NCBI GenBank assembly: GCA_964598395.1
Contig: CAZRBW010000008.1
Coordinates: 1 to 64,000, forward strand
From: CAXBDP01 sp964598395
GTDB lineage: Bacteria; Bacteroidota; Bacteroidia; Cytophagales; Cyclobacteriaceae
Length of the DNA: 64,000 nt
Reading direction: 5' to 3'
Made by a program: the position numbers and the translations under genes. Positions within the stretch are counted from its first letter, which is position 1; every line of letters starts with the position of its first letter. Of this stretch, positions 18,351 to 26,265 are shown in pieces. The notes beneath the pieces are model-generated. The model saw only the letters and a program-made list of their open reading frames with translations, was not told the origin of the DNA and ran no database searches.

Positions 18351-18965
18351 TTATCCTCCCGCAATTTTCTTTTTTATACGGCTTAGAGATTCAGGCTTGA
18401 TGTTAAGATAGGAGGACAGATACTTTTGTGGAATTTTTTGAATGTAAATTGGGTATTTCTCCATCAGCTTTATATAGCGCTCTTCGGCGGAATCCGTCAG
18501 TAGAGATATTTCTCTTTCCTCCCGCCAAATGTAATATTGCTCTACAGCTGTTCGCCCAAATATATTGCTTAGTGGATTGAGTTTGTAAAGTTCCTGCAGC
18601 ACATTATAATGCAGCGAAGCAAGTATGGTAGGCTCTAATGCTTGGATGTAAAATTTGGAAGGACGTTGCTGAATAAAGGATGCGTACGAGCAATTGAACT
18701 CATGCTGAAATGAAAAATCAAAGCTTTTTTCCTCTCCTTTACTGAGTACATAATGTCGAGTGACTCCTGAAACTACTATAGATAGATATTTTTCAGTTTC
18801 ACCTTCGTTGAGGATAAATTCATTTTTAGCATATTTCCGAATGATCAAACTGCTTTTAAATTTCTGCCATTGAGCATCTTCCATTGGCATGTATGGGTGC
18901 AAAATTTTACGAGCCTTTTGGAGTTGTTTGTCTATGAATATAGTTGATAATTGCTTTTCGGACAT
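18351..18965 (-). CDS. Crp/Fnr-family transcriptional regulator
   Basis: 204-residue regulator. Residues about 35-120 form a cyclic-nucleotide-binding-type beta barrel (EFILNEGETEKYLSIVVSG, then FDFSFQHEF), followed by the long dimer helix and a short HTH ending IPQKYLSSYLNIKPESLSRIKKK. The barrel lacks an obvious cAMP phosphate-binding GE-x6-R-SA motif, so the ligand is unclear; this is common in the large Bacteroidota subgroup of this family. The last codons and stop carry an octamer copy. It may control the downstream propeller lipoprotein, but this is inference. Confidence 0.85.
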   Translation of the reverse strand: MSEKQLSTIFIDKQLQKARKILHPYMPMEDAQWQKFKSSLIIRKYAKNEFILNEGETEKYLSIVVSGVTRHYVLSKGEEKSFDFSFQHEFNCSYASFIQQRPSKFYIQALEPTILASLHYNVLQELYKLNPLSNIFGRTAVEQYYIWREEREISLLTDSAEERYIKLMEKYPIYIQKIPQKYLSSYLNIKPESLSRIKKKIAGG

Positions 18966-19135
18966 TTTGAGGAAGATTTGTTTACATTATCACAAAATCA
19001 GATATGTATCTAATTTACATGGACCTACTATGGTTTTCAATATAATAAATTATATCTGAATGCCTCTTAAATTATAGATTTACTCGTTCTATTTCGAAAA
19101 GCAGGAGGGGATTCTTCTTAACGCTCATGCTAGGT

Positions 19136-20335
19136 TTAGCCCTGAAAAGCATTATTATCTCTTTTCACTCTAGGGTTTAAGTCTAGCGTCACAGCTCTGC
19201 CGATAGCGTCGGGGCCGTGCTTGCTACGAAGCTTATCCATTGCTTGGTATAGCTTGATCATCTCTTCGGTATCTTCAAAGAGGTTGATTTGATAATGGCC
19301 ATGCACCAAATTGCTCAAGCGGAGCCCAATAAGCCGAATGCGCATGCGGCGCTGAAACAGCTTCTCAAACAGCTCATGTGCATAGCGGATAATCGTTTGG
19401 TCGGATGAAGTGTAGGGCACTTGTATTTGCTTACTCTCAGTATCGAAATTGGCATAGCGAATTTTCACAGCAATACATGAGCAGAGCTTTTGTTTGCTGC
19501 GCAGTTTGTAAGCGAGCTTTTCGGCCATAGCTGTAAGCAATGAGCGCATCATCCGTGTATCTATACTGTCCGAATCGAAAGTACATTCTGTTGAAATAGA
19601 CTTTTGCTCAGTAAATGGCACTACAGGAGTTTCATCTATCGCATTGGCACGTCTCCATAGCAGGATACCATTTTTGCCCAATGCCGCTTCGAGCATTTCT
19701 ACAGGCATATCGCTTAGTACTTTTACGGTACGTATGCCCATGTCAAACAGAAATCGGCTGGTTTTTTCGCCCACCATCGGAATTTTATTTACAGGCAAAG
19801 GAGCCAAAAAACCCTTTTCCATACCTTTTTCTATATGCTTGGCTCCATTGGGTTTCGACTCACCGGTGGCGACTTTGGACACCAGCTTATTGATAGATAA
19901 GCCCATCGAAATAGGTAGCCCACTTTCATGAATGATTTTTTGGCGGAGCTCACTTGCCCATCGATAGCAGCCAAAAAACTTATCCATACCACTGATGTCC
20001 ATATAAAATTCATCAATGGATGACTTCTCAAAAAGAGGCGCATTTTCGGCAATAATCTGCGTAACCTCCCGCGAATGTTTACTATAAGCATCCATATCGC
20101 CCGATACCACTAGCGCATCTGGACATAGCTGCAGAGCAAGCCGCACCGGCATAGCTGAGCGTACACCATATCGTCGAGCTTCGTAGCTGCATGAGGCTAC
20201 CACGCCACGATCACCGCTTCCACCTATAATCAATGGCTTCCCTATTAGTCTAGAATCTCGCAAGCACTCTACGGATACAAAAAATGCATCCAAATCCATG
20301 TGAACAATCGTACGCGAAATATTTTGCTCCAACAT
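19136..20335 (-). CDS. dinB: DNA polymerase IV (Y-family translesion polymerase)
   Basis: Error-prone polymerase that bypasses damaged bases. 399 residues. Catalytic carboxylates are Asp14 (HMDLDAFF) and Asp108-Glu109 (SSIDEFYMDISG); the steric YEARRYGVRSAMP finger motif is at 51-63. The little-finger domain follows, and the tail lacks an obvious canonical beta-clamp peptide, although DTEEMIKLYQAM-like helices are present. It is transcribed away from a small orphan gene, across a 116-base region rich in palindromes. A LexA-like regulator lies 1.3 kb away, which suggests damage control. Confidence 0.95.
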   Translation of the reverse strand: MLEQNISRTIVHMDLDAFFVSVECLRDSRLIGKPLIIGGSGDRGVVASCSYEARRYGVRSAMPVRLALQLCPDALVVSGDMDAYSKHSREVTQIIAENAPLFEKSSIDEFYMDISGMDKFFGCYRWASELRQKIIHESGLPISMGLSINKLVSKVATGESKPNGAKHIEKGMEKGFLAPLPVNKIPMVGEKTSRFLFDMGIRTVKVLSDMPVEMLEAALGKNGILLWRRANAIDETPVVPFTEQKSISTECTFDSDSIDTRMMRSLLTAMAEKLAYKLRSKQKLCSCIAVKIRYANFDTESKQIQVPYTSSDQTIIRYAHELFEKLFQRRMRIRLIGLRLSNLVHGHYQINLFEDTEEMIKLYQAMDKLRSKHGPDAIGRAVTLDLNPRVKRDNNAFQG

Positions 20336-20353
20336 ATTTATCTTCTCTTTTCA

Positions 20354-20361
20354 CAAAATTA
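20354..20361 (-). promoter_or_regulatory. Candidate -7 promoter box of dinB
   Basis: Minus-strand TAATTTTG fits TAnnTTTG and lies 18 bases before the dinB ATG. The expected -33 zone coincides with the palindrome at 20380-20395, so a protein bound there could block transcription. Confidence 0.45.
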
Positions 20362-20408
20362 CTAATTATTTTAGCTTTAATTTGTATTTACAAATCTTAT
20401 TACTAATT
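20358..20408. repeat. Direct repeat ATTACTAATT in the dinB control region
   Basis: ATTACTAATT occurs at 20358-20367 and again at 20399-20408, 41 bases apart (about four helical turns). The first copy overlaps the candidate dinB -7 box. The spacing suggests co-operative protein binding, but chance in AT-rich DNA is possible. Confidence 0.35.
20380..20395. promoter_or_regulatory. Palindromic operator candidate between dinB and the orphan gene
   Basis: Perfect 16-base palindrome: ATTTGTA and TACAAAT arms around TT. It overlaps the predicted -33 region of dinB. A nearby LexA-like repressor gene (21605-22402) makes it a plausible damage-response operator; this is inference. Confidence 0.45.
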
Positions 20409-20421
20409 TTATGATCATAAA
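20408..20421. promoter_or_regulatory. Second palindrome in the dinB/orphan gene control region
   Basis: TTTATGATCATAAA is a perfect 14-base palindrome centred 27 bases from the first, between the divergent starts. It could be a second operator for the gene at 20452 or for both genes. Confidence 0.35.
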
Positions 20422-20451
20422 TACTAAAATAAATAGTTAAACGCTGAAATA

Positions 20452-20736
20452 ATGAACATAGAAAACAACTCATTGAAGCTTAAGGCAAGAAAATTAAGCT
20501 CAGGCAGATGTCAAGTGAAATTCAGTTTCACAGCAAAAGCCGAAGAAAACTGGTATGGATATATGCTAACAGAGCCAGGAGATACGCTGAAAGAAGTAGT
20601 GAATAAAATCACTGAAGATTTGGGTAAAATAATTTCTACAGATCCATTTTATGGCCTGCAAGCTCATTTATATTCATTAGGTGGGAGAGATCTAAGTCAG
20701 CAAAAGCGAATCTATCTATTTAGAAACCGTAAATAG
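20452..20736 (+). CDS. Small orphan protein divergent from dinB
   Basis: 94-residue basic cytoplasmic protein without a recognised family. It has a central amphipathic helix (LKEVVNKITEDLGKII) between beta-like segments (CQVKFSFTAKAEENWYGYML and IYLFRNRK), so a small alpha/beta fold is likely. Coding is supported by an uninterrupted frame with clean codon use and an ATG start. It shares a palindrome-rich intergenic region with dinB, so it may be induced by the same signal. No function can be given. Confidence 0.6.
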   Translation: MNIENNSLKLKARKLSSGRCQVKFSFTAKAEENWYGYMLTEPGDTLKEVVNKITEDLGKIISTDPFYGLQAHLYSLGGRDLSQQKRIYLFRNRK

Positions 20737-20770
20737 AAGATTGAAGTAACATAAAGCGGGAGGTTTTACG

Positions 20771-20803
20771 TTTGAGCAGAAATAATCAAATAGATTACAT
20801 TTG
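20771..20803 (+). promoter_or_regulatory. Bacteroidota-type promoter
   Basis: A -33 TTTG (20771-20774) and a -7 TACATTTG (20796-20803, TAnnTTTG) are separated by 21 bases, the spacing typical of the phylum's housekeeping sigma factor. The ATG of the lipoprotein gene follows 22 bases after the box. An octamer copy lies 7 bases upstream. Confidence 0.65.
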
Positions 20804-20825
20804 TGTCAAAGATTAATTAGACGAT

Positions 20826-21542
20826 ATGACCTACGTTTTGAAAACAACTTTATTGCTAGCGATTTTGGGATTAGTATTGGTATCCTGTATCCGTGAATTA
20901 CCCGACCCAGTATCTACTGTTCAATTGAGAATGGATTTCTCATCTGATGCATCAGGAAATATGGGATGGCAGGCAAGCTTTAGCGATTATGCAATTCCGC
21001 AAGAAAACTTAATGGAGTTTGAATATGGCAGATCGCCACTTCCAGCACCATTGCCTAGTAATCAATATGGCTTTAAGCTATCAGGGCACAATCGTAGTGA
21101 CGACATGTTTATGTTCATGTATTACACTGTTACAGGTTTGTTGCCAAATAGAGAATATACAGTTTCGTTTGATTTAGAAATTGCGTCGAAGTATGCTGCT
21201 AATAGTGTCGGAATAGGAGGGTCGCCAGGGAGCTCTGTTTATCTAAAAGTAGGTGCAGTGAGTAAGGAGCCTAAAGTTGAGCTACTAGGTGATTATTACG
21301 CGATAAATGTTGAGAAAGGTCAACAGTCCCAAGGAGGGCCAGATATGGATGTGATAGGGAATATTGCTATAGGTAATGACAAGACAGATTACGAGCTGAT
21401 AAATCGCAATAATTTGACTAATCCATTCAAAGCAAATTCGGATGCTAATGGAAACCTTTGGTTAATTATCGGTACCGATTCAGGCTTTGAAGGATTAACA
21501 ACCATATATTTTAATAAGATTAATATTGATGTAGTACTTTAA
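20826..21542 (+). CDS. Hypothetical lipoprotein with beta-sandwich-like body
   Basis: 238-residue lipoprotein; the hydrophobic leader ends in LVSC (Cys at residue 21). The mature part reads like a carbohydrate-binding-type sandwich: VQLRMDFSSDASG, MYYTVTGLLPNREYTVSFDLEIAS, then a C-terminal NLWLIIGTDSGFEG and TIYFNKINIDVVL. No enzyme motif is seen. A well-matched promoter precedes it. The LexA-like regulator follows 62 bases later on the same strand with its own repeat-containing leader. The function is unknown. Confidence 0.65.
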   Translation: MTYVLKTTLLLAILGLVLVSCIRELPDPVSTVQLRMDFSSDASGNMGWQASFSDYAIPQENLMEFEYGRSPLPAPLPSNQYGFKLSGHNRSDDMFMFMYYTVTGLLPNREYTVSFDLEIASKYAANSVGIGGSPGSSVYLKVGAVSKEPKVELLGDYYAINVEKGQQSQGGPDMDVIGNIAIGNDKTDYELINRNNLTNPFKANSDANGNLWLIIGTDSGFEGLTTIYFNKINIDVVL

Positions 21543-21553
21543 AAGGTGATTGA

Positions 21554-21581
21554 TTTGCTAAAATGTTTAAATTTTGCTAAA
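21554..21581. promoter_or_regulatory. Direct-repeat operator candidate upstream of the LexA-like regulator
   Basis: TTTGCTAAA occurs twice, at 21554-21562 and 21573-21581, 19 bases apart start to start. The pair lies 24-51 bases before the regulator's ATG, where an autoregulatory operator would be expected. Parts of the repeats resemble -33 TTTG and a TAnnTTTG-like box with one extra T. Confidence 0.4.
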
Positions 21582-21604
21582 TCGATTGTCGAAATACTAA
21601 TATA

Positions 21605-22402
21605 ATGAGCATTTTAAGCAATAACATTAAATTTCTTCGTAAGAAGCTAGGTTTTACTCAAGAGCAATTTGCTGAAAAAATTGGGATAAAAAGATCTTTA
21701 GTGGGTGCTTATGAAGAGGGGCGAGCTGATCCTAGACTGAATAACCTTCAAAATATGGCTAATCTGTTTGGCTTCAGCGTGGATGCTCTATTGGCTAAAG
21801 ATTTCAGCAATCTGCCAGAAGATAAATGGCATAGTGATGAGATTACAAAAGAGCCAACATCTGTAAAAGTACTTTCCATTACCGTTGATAAGCAAGATAG
21901 GGAGAATATTGAACTGGTTCCTCAAAAGGCTGCTGCGGGGTATTTGAATGGATATGCCGATCCTGAGTACTTAGAAGATCTTCCCAAATTCCAGATACCA
22001 ACTCTTAATGGAACAGGCACCTACAGAGCCTTCGAGATTAATGGTGACTCCATGCTTCCTTTGCAATCTGGGACGATCGTAGTGGGTAAATATGTAGAGC
22101 AATGGCAAGATGTGAAAAGTGGCAAAACCTATGTACTTATTACCAAAGACGAAGGCGTAGTCTATAAGCGTGTCTTTAATTATGGAGCCGAGAATGGCAA
22201 ATTCTTTCTTGTAAGTGATAATCAAAGTTACACTCCTTATGATGTTAAATTAGATGATGTTATGGAAATATGGGAAGCAAAGGTTTTTATTAGTTCCAGT
22301 TTTCCAGAGCCAGAATCTGAAAAGGAAATTAGCCTTGAGAAACTCACAGGAATCGTCTTGAGTTTACAACAAGATGTGATCAAATTGAAAGATAAAAAGT
22401 AA
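21605..22402 (+). CDS. XRE-type HTH regulator with S24/LexA-like self-cleavage domain
   Basis: 265-residue two-domain repressor. Residues 5-60 form a Cro/CI-type HTH (FTQEQFAEKIGIKRSLVGAYEEG). The C-terminal half is a LexA/CI-type peptidase: a candidate cleavage site Ala111-Gly112 (AAAG), nucleophile Ser149 in GDSM and general-base Lys188 in VVYKRV. By family knowledge, RecA filaments would trigger self-cleavage and de-repression. It ends with a Lys-rich coiled tail. Closeness to dinB suggests a damage-response regulator, or a relic of phage CI-type control without any other phage gene nearby. Confidence 0.88.
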   Translation: MSILSNNIKFLRKKLGFTQEQFAEKIGIKRSLVGAYEEGRADPRLNNLQNMANLFGFSVDALLAKDFSNLPEDKWHSDEITKEPTSVKVLSITVDKQDRENIELVPQKAAAGYLNGYADPEYLEDLPKFQIPTLNGTGTYRAFEINGDSMLPLQSGTIVVGKYVEQWQDVKSGKTYVLITKDEGVVYKRVFNYGAENGKFFLVSDNQSYTPYDVKLDDVMEIWEAKVFISSSFPEPESEKEISLEKLTGIVLSLQQDVIKLKDKK

Positions 22403-22426
22403 TAGGAGTAAGTGATTACTAAAAGT

Positions 22427-22453
22427 AAAGGCCTTGTTTAATCAAGGCTTTTT
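22427..22453 (+). terminator. Rho-independent terminator
   Basis: The stem GCCTTG/CAAGGC with flanking A and T runs (6-base loop TTTAAT, tail TTTTT) follows the LexA-like gene by about 25 bases. Confidence 0.78.
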
Positions 22454-22494
22454 GCATTCTAATAGACAACTAAATCTTATCAATTGAAATTCGC

Positions 22495-22502
22495 TAAATT
22501 TG
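22495..22502 (+). promoter_or_regulatory. Candidate -7 box of the 2OG-Fe oxygenase gene
   Basis: TAAATTTG fits TAnnTTTG and lies 10 bases before the ATG at 22513. No clear -33 box is seen. Confidence 0.35.
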
Positions 22503-22512
22503 CAATCACTTT

Positions 22513-23121
22513 ATGGAAGTAAACGAACACATTGCGGATTGCCTTGCCGAACAAGGCTACGCTGTTATCAATAATTACTTTTCTGATTCATTTTGTAAAG
22601 CATTGCGGGAGGAGCAAGAAATTCTATTTGAAGAAGGTGCCTTTCGTGCTGCTGGCATTGGTCGTGGGCAGGATTTCAAACTAGCTCCCGAAATTCGCGG
22701 AGATAAAGTATTGTGGCTTCATGAAGCAAATCTCACCGAGCTTCAGAAAAAATATTGGGAGCAAATAACTGTATTGAGAGAATATTTGAATGAGGCTTTA
22801 TTTATTTCCGTCAATGGATTCGAAGCGCATTATGCTGTATATCCTCCCGCCTCATTTTACAAATCACATCTGGATCAGCATGCCAAAACAAGGCATCGGA
22901 TTATTAGCTGTATACTTTATTTGAATCCTGATTGGCAGCCAAAGGATGAAGGAATGCTGAGAATTTATAATCCTGATGGAAGTTTTGCCCTTGATGTTGC
23001 TCCTGTAATTGGGACTTTCGTTTGCTTCCGAAGTGCGGATATTCCTCATGAAGTGCTGCCAACCAATAGCGATCGATATAGTATTACAGGCTGGATGAGG
23101 AATGACTCTTTTATGCTCTAG
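22513..23121 (+). CDS. 2-oxoglutarate/Fe(II)-dependent oxygenase (prolyl-4-hydroxylase-like)
   Basis: 202-residue double-stranded beta-helix oxygenase. The iron ligands fit His and Asp in SHLDQH (near residue 118) and the distal His in IPHEVLP; the 2-oxoglutarate Arg is in YSITGWMR near the C-terminus. Layout and length match the SM-20/EGLN-like bacterial group, which hydroxylates protein or small-molecule substrates. The substrate is not known. It converges on menE with a 4-base overlap. Two octamer copies lie in the gene, one in each orientation. Confidence 0.85.
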   Translation: MEVNEHIADCLAEQGYAVINNYFSDSFCKALREEQEILFEEGAFRAAGIGRGQDFKLAPEIRGDKVLWLHEANLTELQKKYWEQITVLREYLNEALFISVNGFEAHYAVYPPASFYKSHLDQHAKTRHRIISCILYLNPDWQPKDEGMLRIYNPDGSFALDVAPVIGTFVCFRSADIPHEVLPTNSDRYSITGWMRNDSFML

Positions 23122-24218
23122 TTGCCTAACAATCTTATAGTCGTTTGTTTTCGTTGAATTTTCCCGGTTGTGGTCCTTACAAATTCATCAACTAGAATGA
23201 TTTCTTTTGGGCATTTAATAGAGCCAAGGGCAGACTTAATTTGGTCTAGCAAATCTAGCGGAGCTTCCTTAGCTTCTAAGAAAAGCACTGCTTTTTGCCC
23301 CCATTTTTGATCATCTACGCCATGAATAAAATAGGAAATGTTTGAAGGAATTAGACTTGAAATTTCAGATTCTATTTCTTCTGGATAAAACTTTATCCCT
23401 CCGCTGTTTATCACATTGTCATATCTTCCAATCCATTTGAATTCCGTTGCACTTATCAAATCAATGATGTCATTGCTTTGGATTTTAGAGTTATTGGTTA
23501 CAGCTCCTTCCACCCATAAACAACCTCTTTCGTCAACTCCAATTTCGATGCCTTCCATGCACTTATAATTACTTTCTCCATTACCCAAATTCCTAAGTGC
23601 AAGGTGCGACACAGTTTCCGTCATCCCAAAAGTTTGCCAAATTGGAAGCTGATTATTGACACATAACTCATTTATATTTTGGGATATAGATGCGCCTCCT
23701 ATAAGTATAGCTTTGAATAATTTCAATTGCTCAATACCATTCTCTCTATTTAATATTTCTTGAAGTTGAGTAGGTACCAGAGCTGTGAAAGTGAATTTAT
23801 GTTTGGTTGGAAATTTAGCTAATGGATCCTTTTGACTTGGAATAATTGTGCACTTATTGCCAAGTTCCATTGCTCTCACCATCATCATTTTTCCACCAAT
23901 GTATTGGGTGCTTAAGCAGAGTAGAGAATGATCGTCAATGGTTAGTTGTAATGTATTGATAGTACCTTGAGCACTAGCAATCATTTGCGCTCTAGTGACT
24001 TCAATAATTTTGGATGGGCCAGTACTGCCAGAGGTTTTGAGCTCAAATGATGATTTGCCTGAATACCACTCAGCAGCAAATGCAAGTGCATCCAATACCT
24101 CCCGCCTTTTAGTGCTTTTGGCTAGTTTTGGATTGATTAACTCTAAGGGATTTATTCCACCACTTTTAGTGAATAAACCTTGCTTAAATTCAAATCCATA
24201 TGATTCATTTTGATCCAA
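23118..24218 (-). CDS. menE: o-Succinylbenzoate-CoA ligase
   Basis: AMP-forming ligase that activates o-succinylbenzoate in menaquinone synthesis. The ATP loop is TSGSTGPSK (near residue 62), the adenylate-binding motif FGMTETVSHL follows, then the hinge IGRYDNVINSGG and the terminal catalytic Lys motif TTGKIQRK. At 366 residues it is shorter than the 450-500 residues of most MenE; the missing part is N-terminal, as in many Bacteroidota copies. It is the last gene of the men operon, 24 bases after a bPH2 membrane protein. menC, menH and menA are not in the window. Confidence 0.9.
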   Translation of the reverse strand: MDQNESYGFEFKQGLFTKSGGINPLELINPKLAKSTKRREVLDALAFAAEWYSGKSSFELKTSGSTGPSKIIEVTRAQMIASAQGTINTLQLTIDDHSLLCLSTQYIGGKMMMVRAMELGNKCTIIPSQKDPLAKFPTKHKFTFTALVPTQLQEILNRENGIEQLKLFKAILIGGASISQNINELCVNNQLPIWQTFGMTETVSHLALRNLGNGESNYKCMEGIEIGVDERGCLWVEGAVTNNSKIQSNDIIDLISATEFKWIGRYDNVINSGGIKFYPEEIESEISSLIPSNISYFIHGVDDQKWGQKAVLFLEAKEAPLDLLDQIKSALGSIKCPKEIILVDEFVRTTTGKIQRKQTTIRLLGN

Positions 24219-24242
24219 AATTGTCTGCTCGGTTTTTTACAT

Positions 24243-25769
24243 TTACATCCACTTTTTATTGGATGTTTCTATTTTGTACAATAAAAAATTGGCCAATTTA
24301 TGTGCGTAATATTTCTTGAGGAATGGCATTTCAAAAGATCCAGATGCTGTATGAATTACAACCGTGGCCAAATCGCGTCGCTCTTGAAATATGCTTTGAG
24401 TCAATTCTACATTTTGAACCTTAAATAATTTTAAATCAACTGTATTTGGAAAAATCCAGCCCTTACTAATTTTCAATCCTTCAGGATAAATTCTCAAAAG
24501 GAAAGTTTGGTAATACTTAACTGAAACTATGATGCCCAAAATCAACCATGTTGTTGCAACTGCATATATCCAAGGATGGAGGAAGAAACCAAATGCAGCA
24601 AAGATAATTGAAGGAATAATGGCCTTGAAAAGGATGAATCTATAGCGTAAAAATAGGTCTGGTTTATAACTAGCACTAGGCTCACCCAAGGTTTCTGGGA
24701 AATAATCTTGATACAAGGTTTCGATTGATTCTGCTTTGCAACCTGGTATTTCTACCAGACTATTTTTATCCTCTGCTACACTAGATGCTTGGGCAATTTC
24801 AATGGTTCGTAAACCTAATAATTTTCTTAAAGGATTACTTGACCAAGTGATGTTTTGAATCTTATTTTGAGGAACTTGATATTCCTTTATTGATAATAAA
24901 CCCGATCGAATTTTTAATCCTCGGCTATCTGTGGTTGCTTCGAAATTGAAGAATTTAAGGAATGTCCGGATCAAACTTAATAGTACGCTAATCAATAGAA
25001 AGAAGATGATTAAAGTTACAATGAGGCTAATGCCTGATTGCATTATAAGATTGGTAGATTCTGCAACATACTCATCTACTTGATCCTCAACATATTGGGT
25101 CAACTGTTGTCCATAGCCGAATATTACTGCTAAGGCCACAAAGCCTGTTTTGATATGATTTTCACTAATGCCTATCAGAAAGACTTCTTTCGGGCTAAGT
25201 TTTAACAGTGTTTTAGCTTTTTGTGGTTCAGGCTTTAATATTTCCTCTATTCCTTCTATTTCAGGATCTTTTTCAGCTTCAAGAATTTCATCTTTGATTT
25301 CATAAAGGAAATCTCTCAAACCTCTTGCGTAAGGCTTGCTTAGTGCTTTAATCTCTAATTCAGATGATTTAGAACCAGCACTGTCAACTTCCAATGCCGT
25401 AATATTGAAGATACGGTGGAAGATATTTTGTTTTAAATGAATACTTTGAATTCTCTCTATTGGAATACTAAGACGAGTCCTATTTAATACTCCCTGCTGT
25501 AATACAAATTGTCCATCTTGAATATGAAAGAGAAAATTTCTGTATTCAATAAATGAATACGAAAGGAAAAGGACTAGAACTAAAAGAAAAATCCCGATAA
25601 TTAACATTATATAGAAAATGCTAAAATCAAGATCCCTACCCAAGAAATAGACCAATGGAATAAACACACCAATTGCTTTCCTCAAGTTATTTAATAACAT
25701 GAGGAGTACACCTATCGAGTTCTGTCGAGTAGGGGTGGAATAATCAATCTTCTGTGATGTCTGAGACAA
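24243..25769 (-). CDS. Membrane protein with three bPH2 domains (YdbT type)
   Basis: 508-residue membrane protein. Paired hydrophobic segments alternate with three bacterial PH-like (bPH2, DUF304) domains: about 80-145 (GQFVLQQGVLNRTRLSIPIE), 285-340 (RGLKIRSGLLSIKEYQVP) and 425-485 (EGLKISKGWIFPNTVDLKLF). This is the layout of Bacillus YdbT. It overlaps the upstream one-domain YdbS-like gene by 26 bases, as such pairs usually do. In Bacillus the pair is linked to resistance to an antimicrobial peptide; here it is embedded between menB and menE, which is unusual. Confidence 0.85.
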   Translation of the reverse strand: MSQTSQKIDYSTPTRQNSIGVLLMLLNNLRKAIGVFIPLVYFLGRDLDFSIFYIMLIIGIFLLVLVLFLSYSFIEYRNFLFHIQDGQFVLQQGVLNRTRLSIPIERIQSIHLKQNIFHRIFNITALEVDSAGSKSSELEIKALSKPYARGLRDFLYEIKDEILEAEKDPEIEGIEEILKPEPQKAKTLLKLSPKEVFLIGISENHIKTGFVALAVIFGYGQQLTQYVEDQVDEYVAESTNLIMQSGISLIVTLIIFFLLISVLLSLIRTFLKFFNFEATTDSRGLKIRSGLLSIKEYQVPQNKIQNITWSSNPLRKLLGLRTIEIAQASSVAEDKNSLVEIPGCKAESIETLYQDYFPETLGEPSASYKPDLFLRYRFILFKAIIPSIIFAAFGFFLHPWIYAVATTWLILGIIVSVKYYQTFLLRIYPEGLKISKGWIFPNTVDLKLFKVQNVELTQSIFQERRDLATVVIHTASGSFEMPFLKKYYAHKLANFLLYKIETSNKKWM

Positions 25770-26262
25770 TGTTTGTGATATGAGAGCGTAATGATTTTGC
25801 TTTATCGGGACTTAGGCCAGGTATCTTCATATCGCTGCCACTGCCTCCCGCCGTAAATACTTTTAATGATGCCATGCCAAATAAGCTTTCGATAGGCCCT
25901 TGCTTTACTTCACAATGCTGTACCCTATTAAATGGAATTGAAAGCAAGCTTCTGAAAAACCAGCCTTTACGATAGCTGATATCATGCTTTCGTAATGCAT
26001 AGCCTTTTCTTGTAAAGGAAAGGATCGTTTCAACTAATACAAATATCATTAGTGCGGACCAACCCAAATTCAGATAAAGTTGTAAGTCAGAAGGGAAGTT
26101 ATCGGCCTTATTGGCAATAATGGCAAGGATTATAATGGGTGGCGCCGCATACAGAACCCATACAAGAAGGGACATCCATAGATATCCCTTCTTTATTTTT
26201 GTATAGCTAAGCTCCTCTAATTTTGGGAGTTCTGAGTCGTCTATTTGATCATTTTCGAACAT
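25744..26262 (-). CDS. Membrane protein with one bPH2 domain (YdbS type)
   Basis: 172-residue protein with two transmembrane helices (about 30-55 and 62-85) followed by a single bPH2 domain whose core reads YRKGWFFRSLLSIPFNRVQHCEV and ends with FTAGGSGSDMKIPGL. It is the small partner of the three-domain protein and overlaps its start. It begins 3 bases after menB, so the bPH2 pair is co-translated with the menaquinone genes. Its action on the membrane or on quinone biosynthesis is inference only. Confidence 0.85.
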   Translation of the reverse strand: MFENDQIDDSELPKLEELSYTKIKKGYLWMSLLVWVLYAAPPIIILAIIANKADNFPSDLQLYLNLGWSALMIFVLVETILSFTRKGYALRKHDISYRKGWFFRSLLSIPFNRVQHCEVKQGPIESLFGMASLKVFTAGGSGSDMKIPGLSPDKAKSLRSHITNIVSDITED

Positions 26263-26265
26263 GGC

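Noticed and set aside
19615..20091. Plus- and minus-strand open frames inside dinB
   Set aside because: They overlap a fully conserved polymerase frame and their products have no signal, motif or plausible composition, so they are frame shadows.
21605..22402. Prophage repressor interpretation
   Set aside because: The protein could be CI-like, but there is no integrase, att repeat, Cro, terminase or structural gene in the window, so a prophage is not supported.
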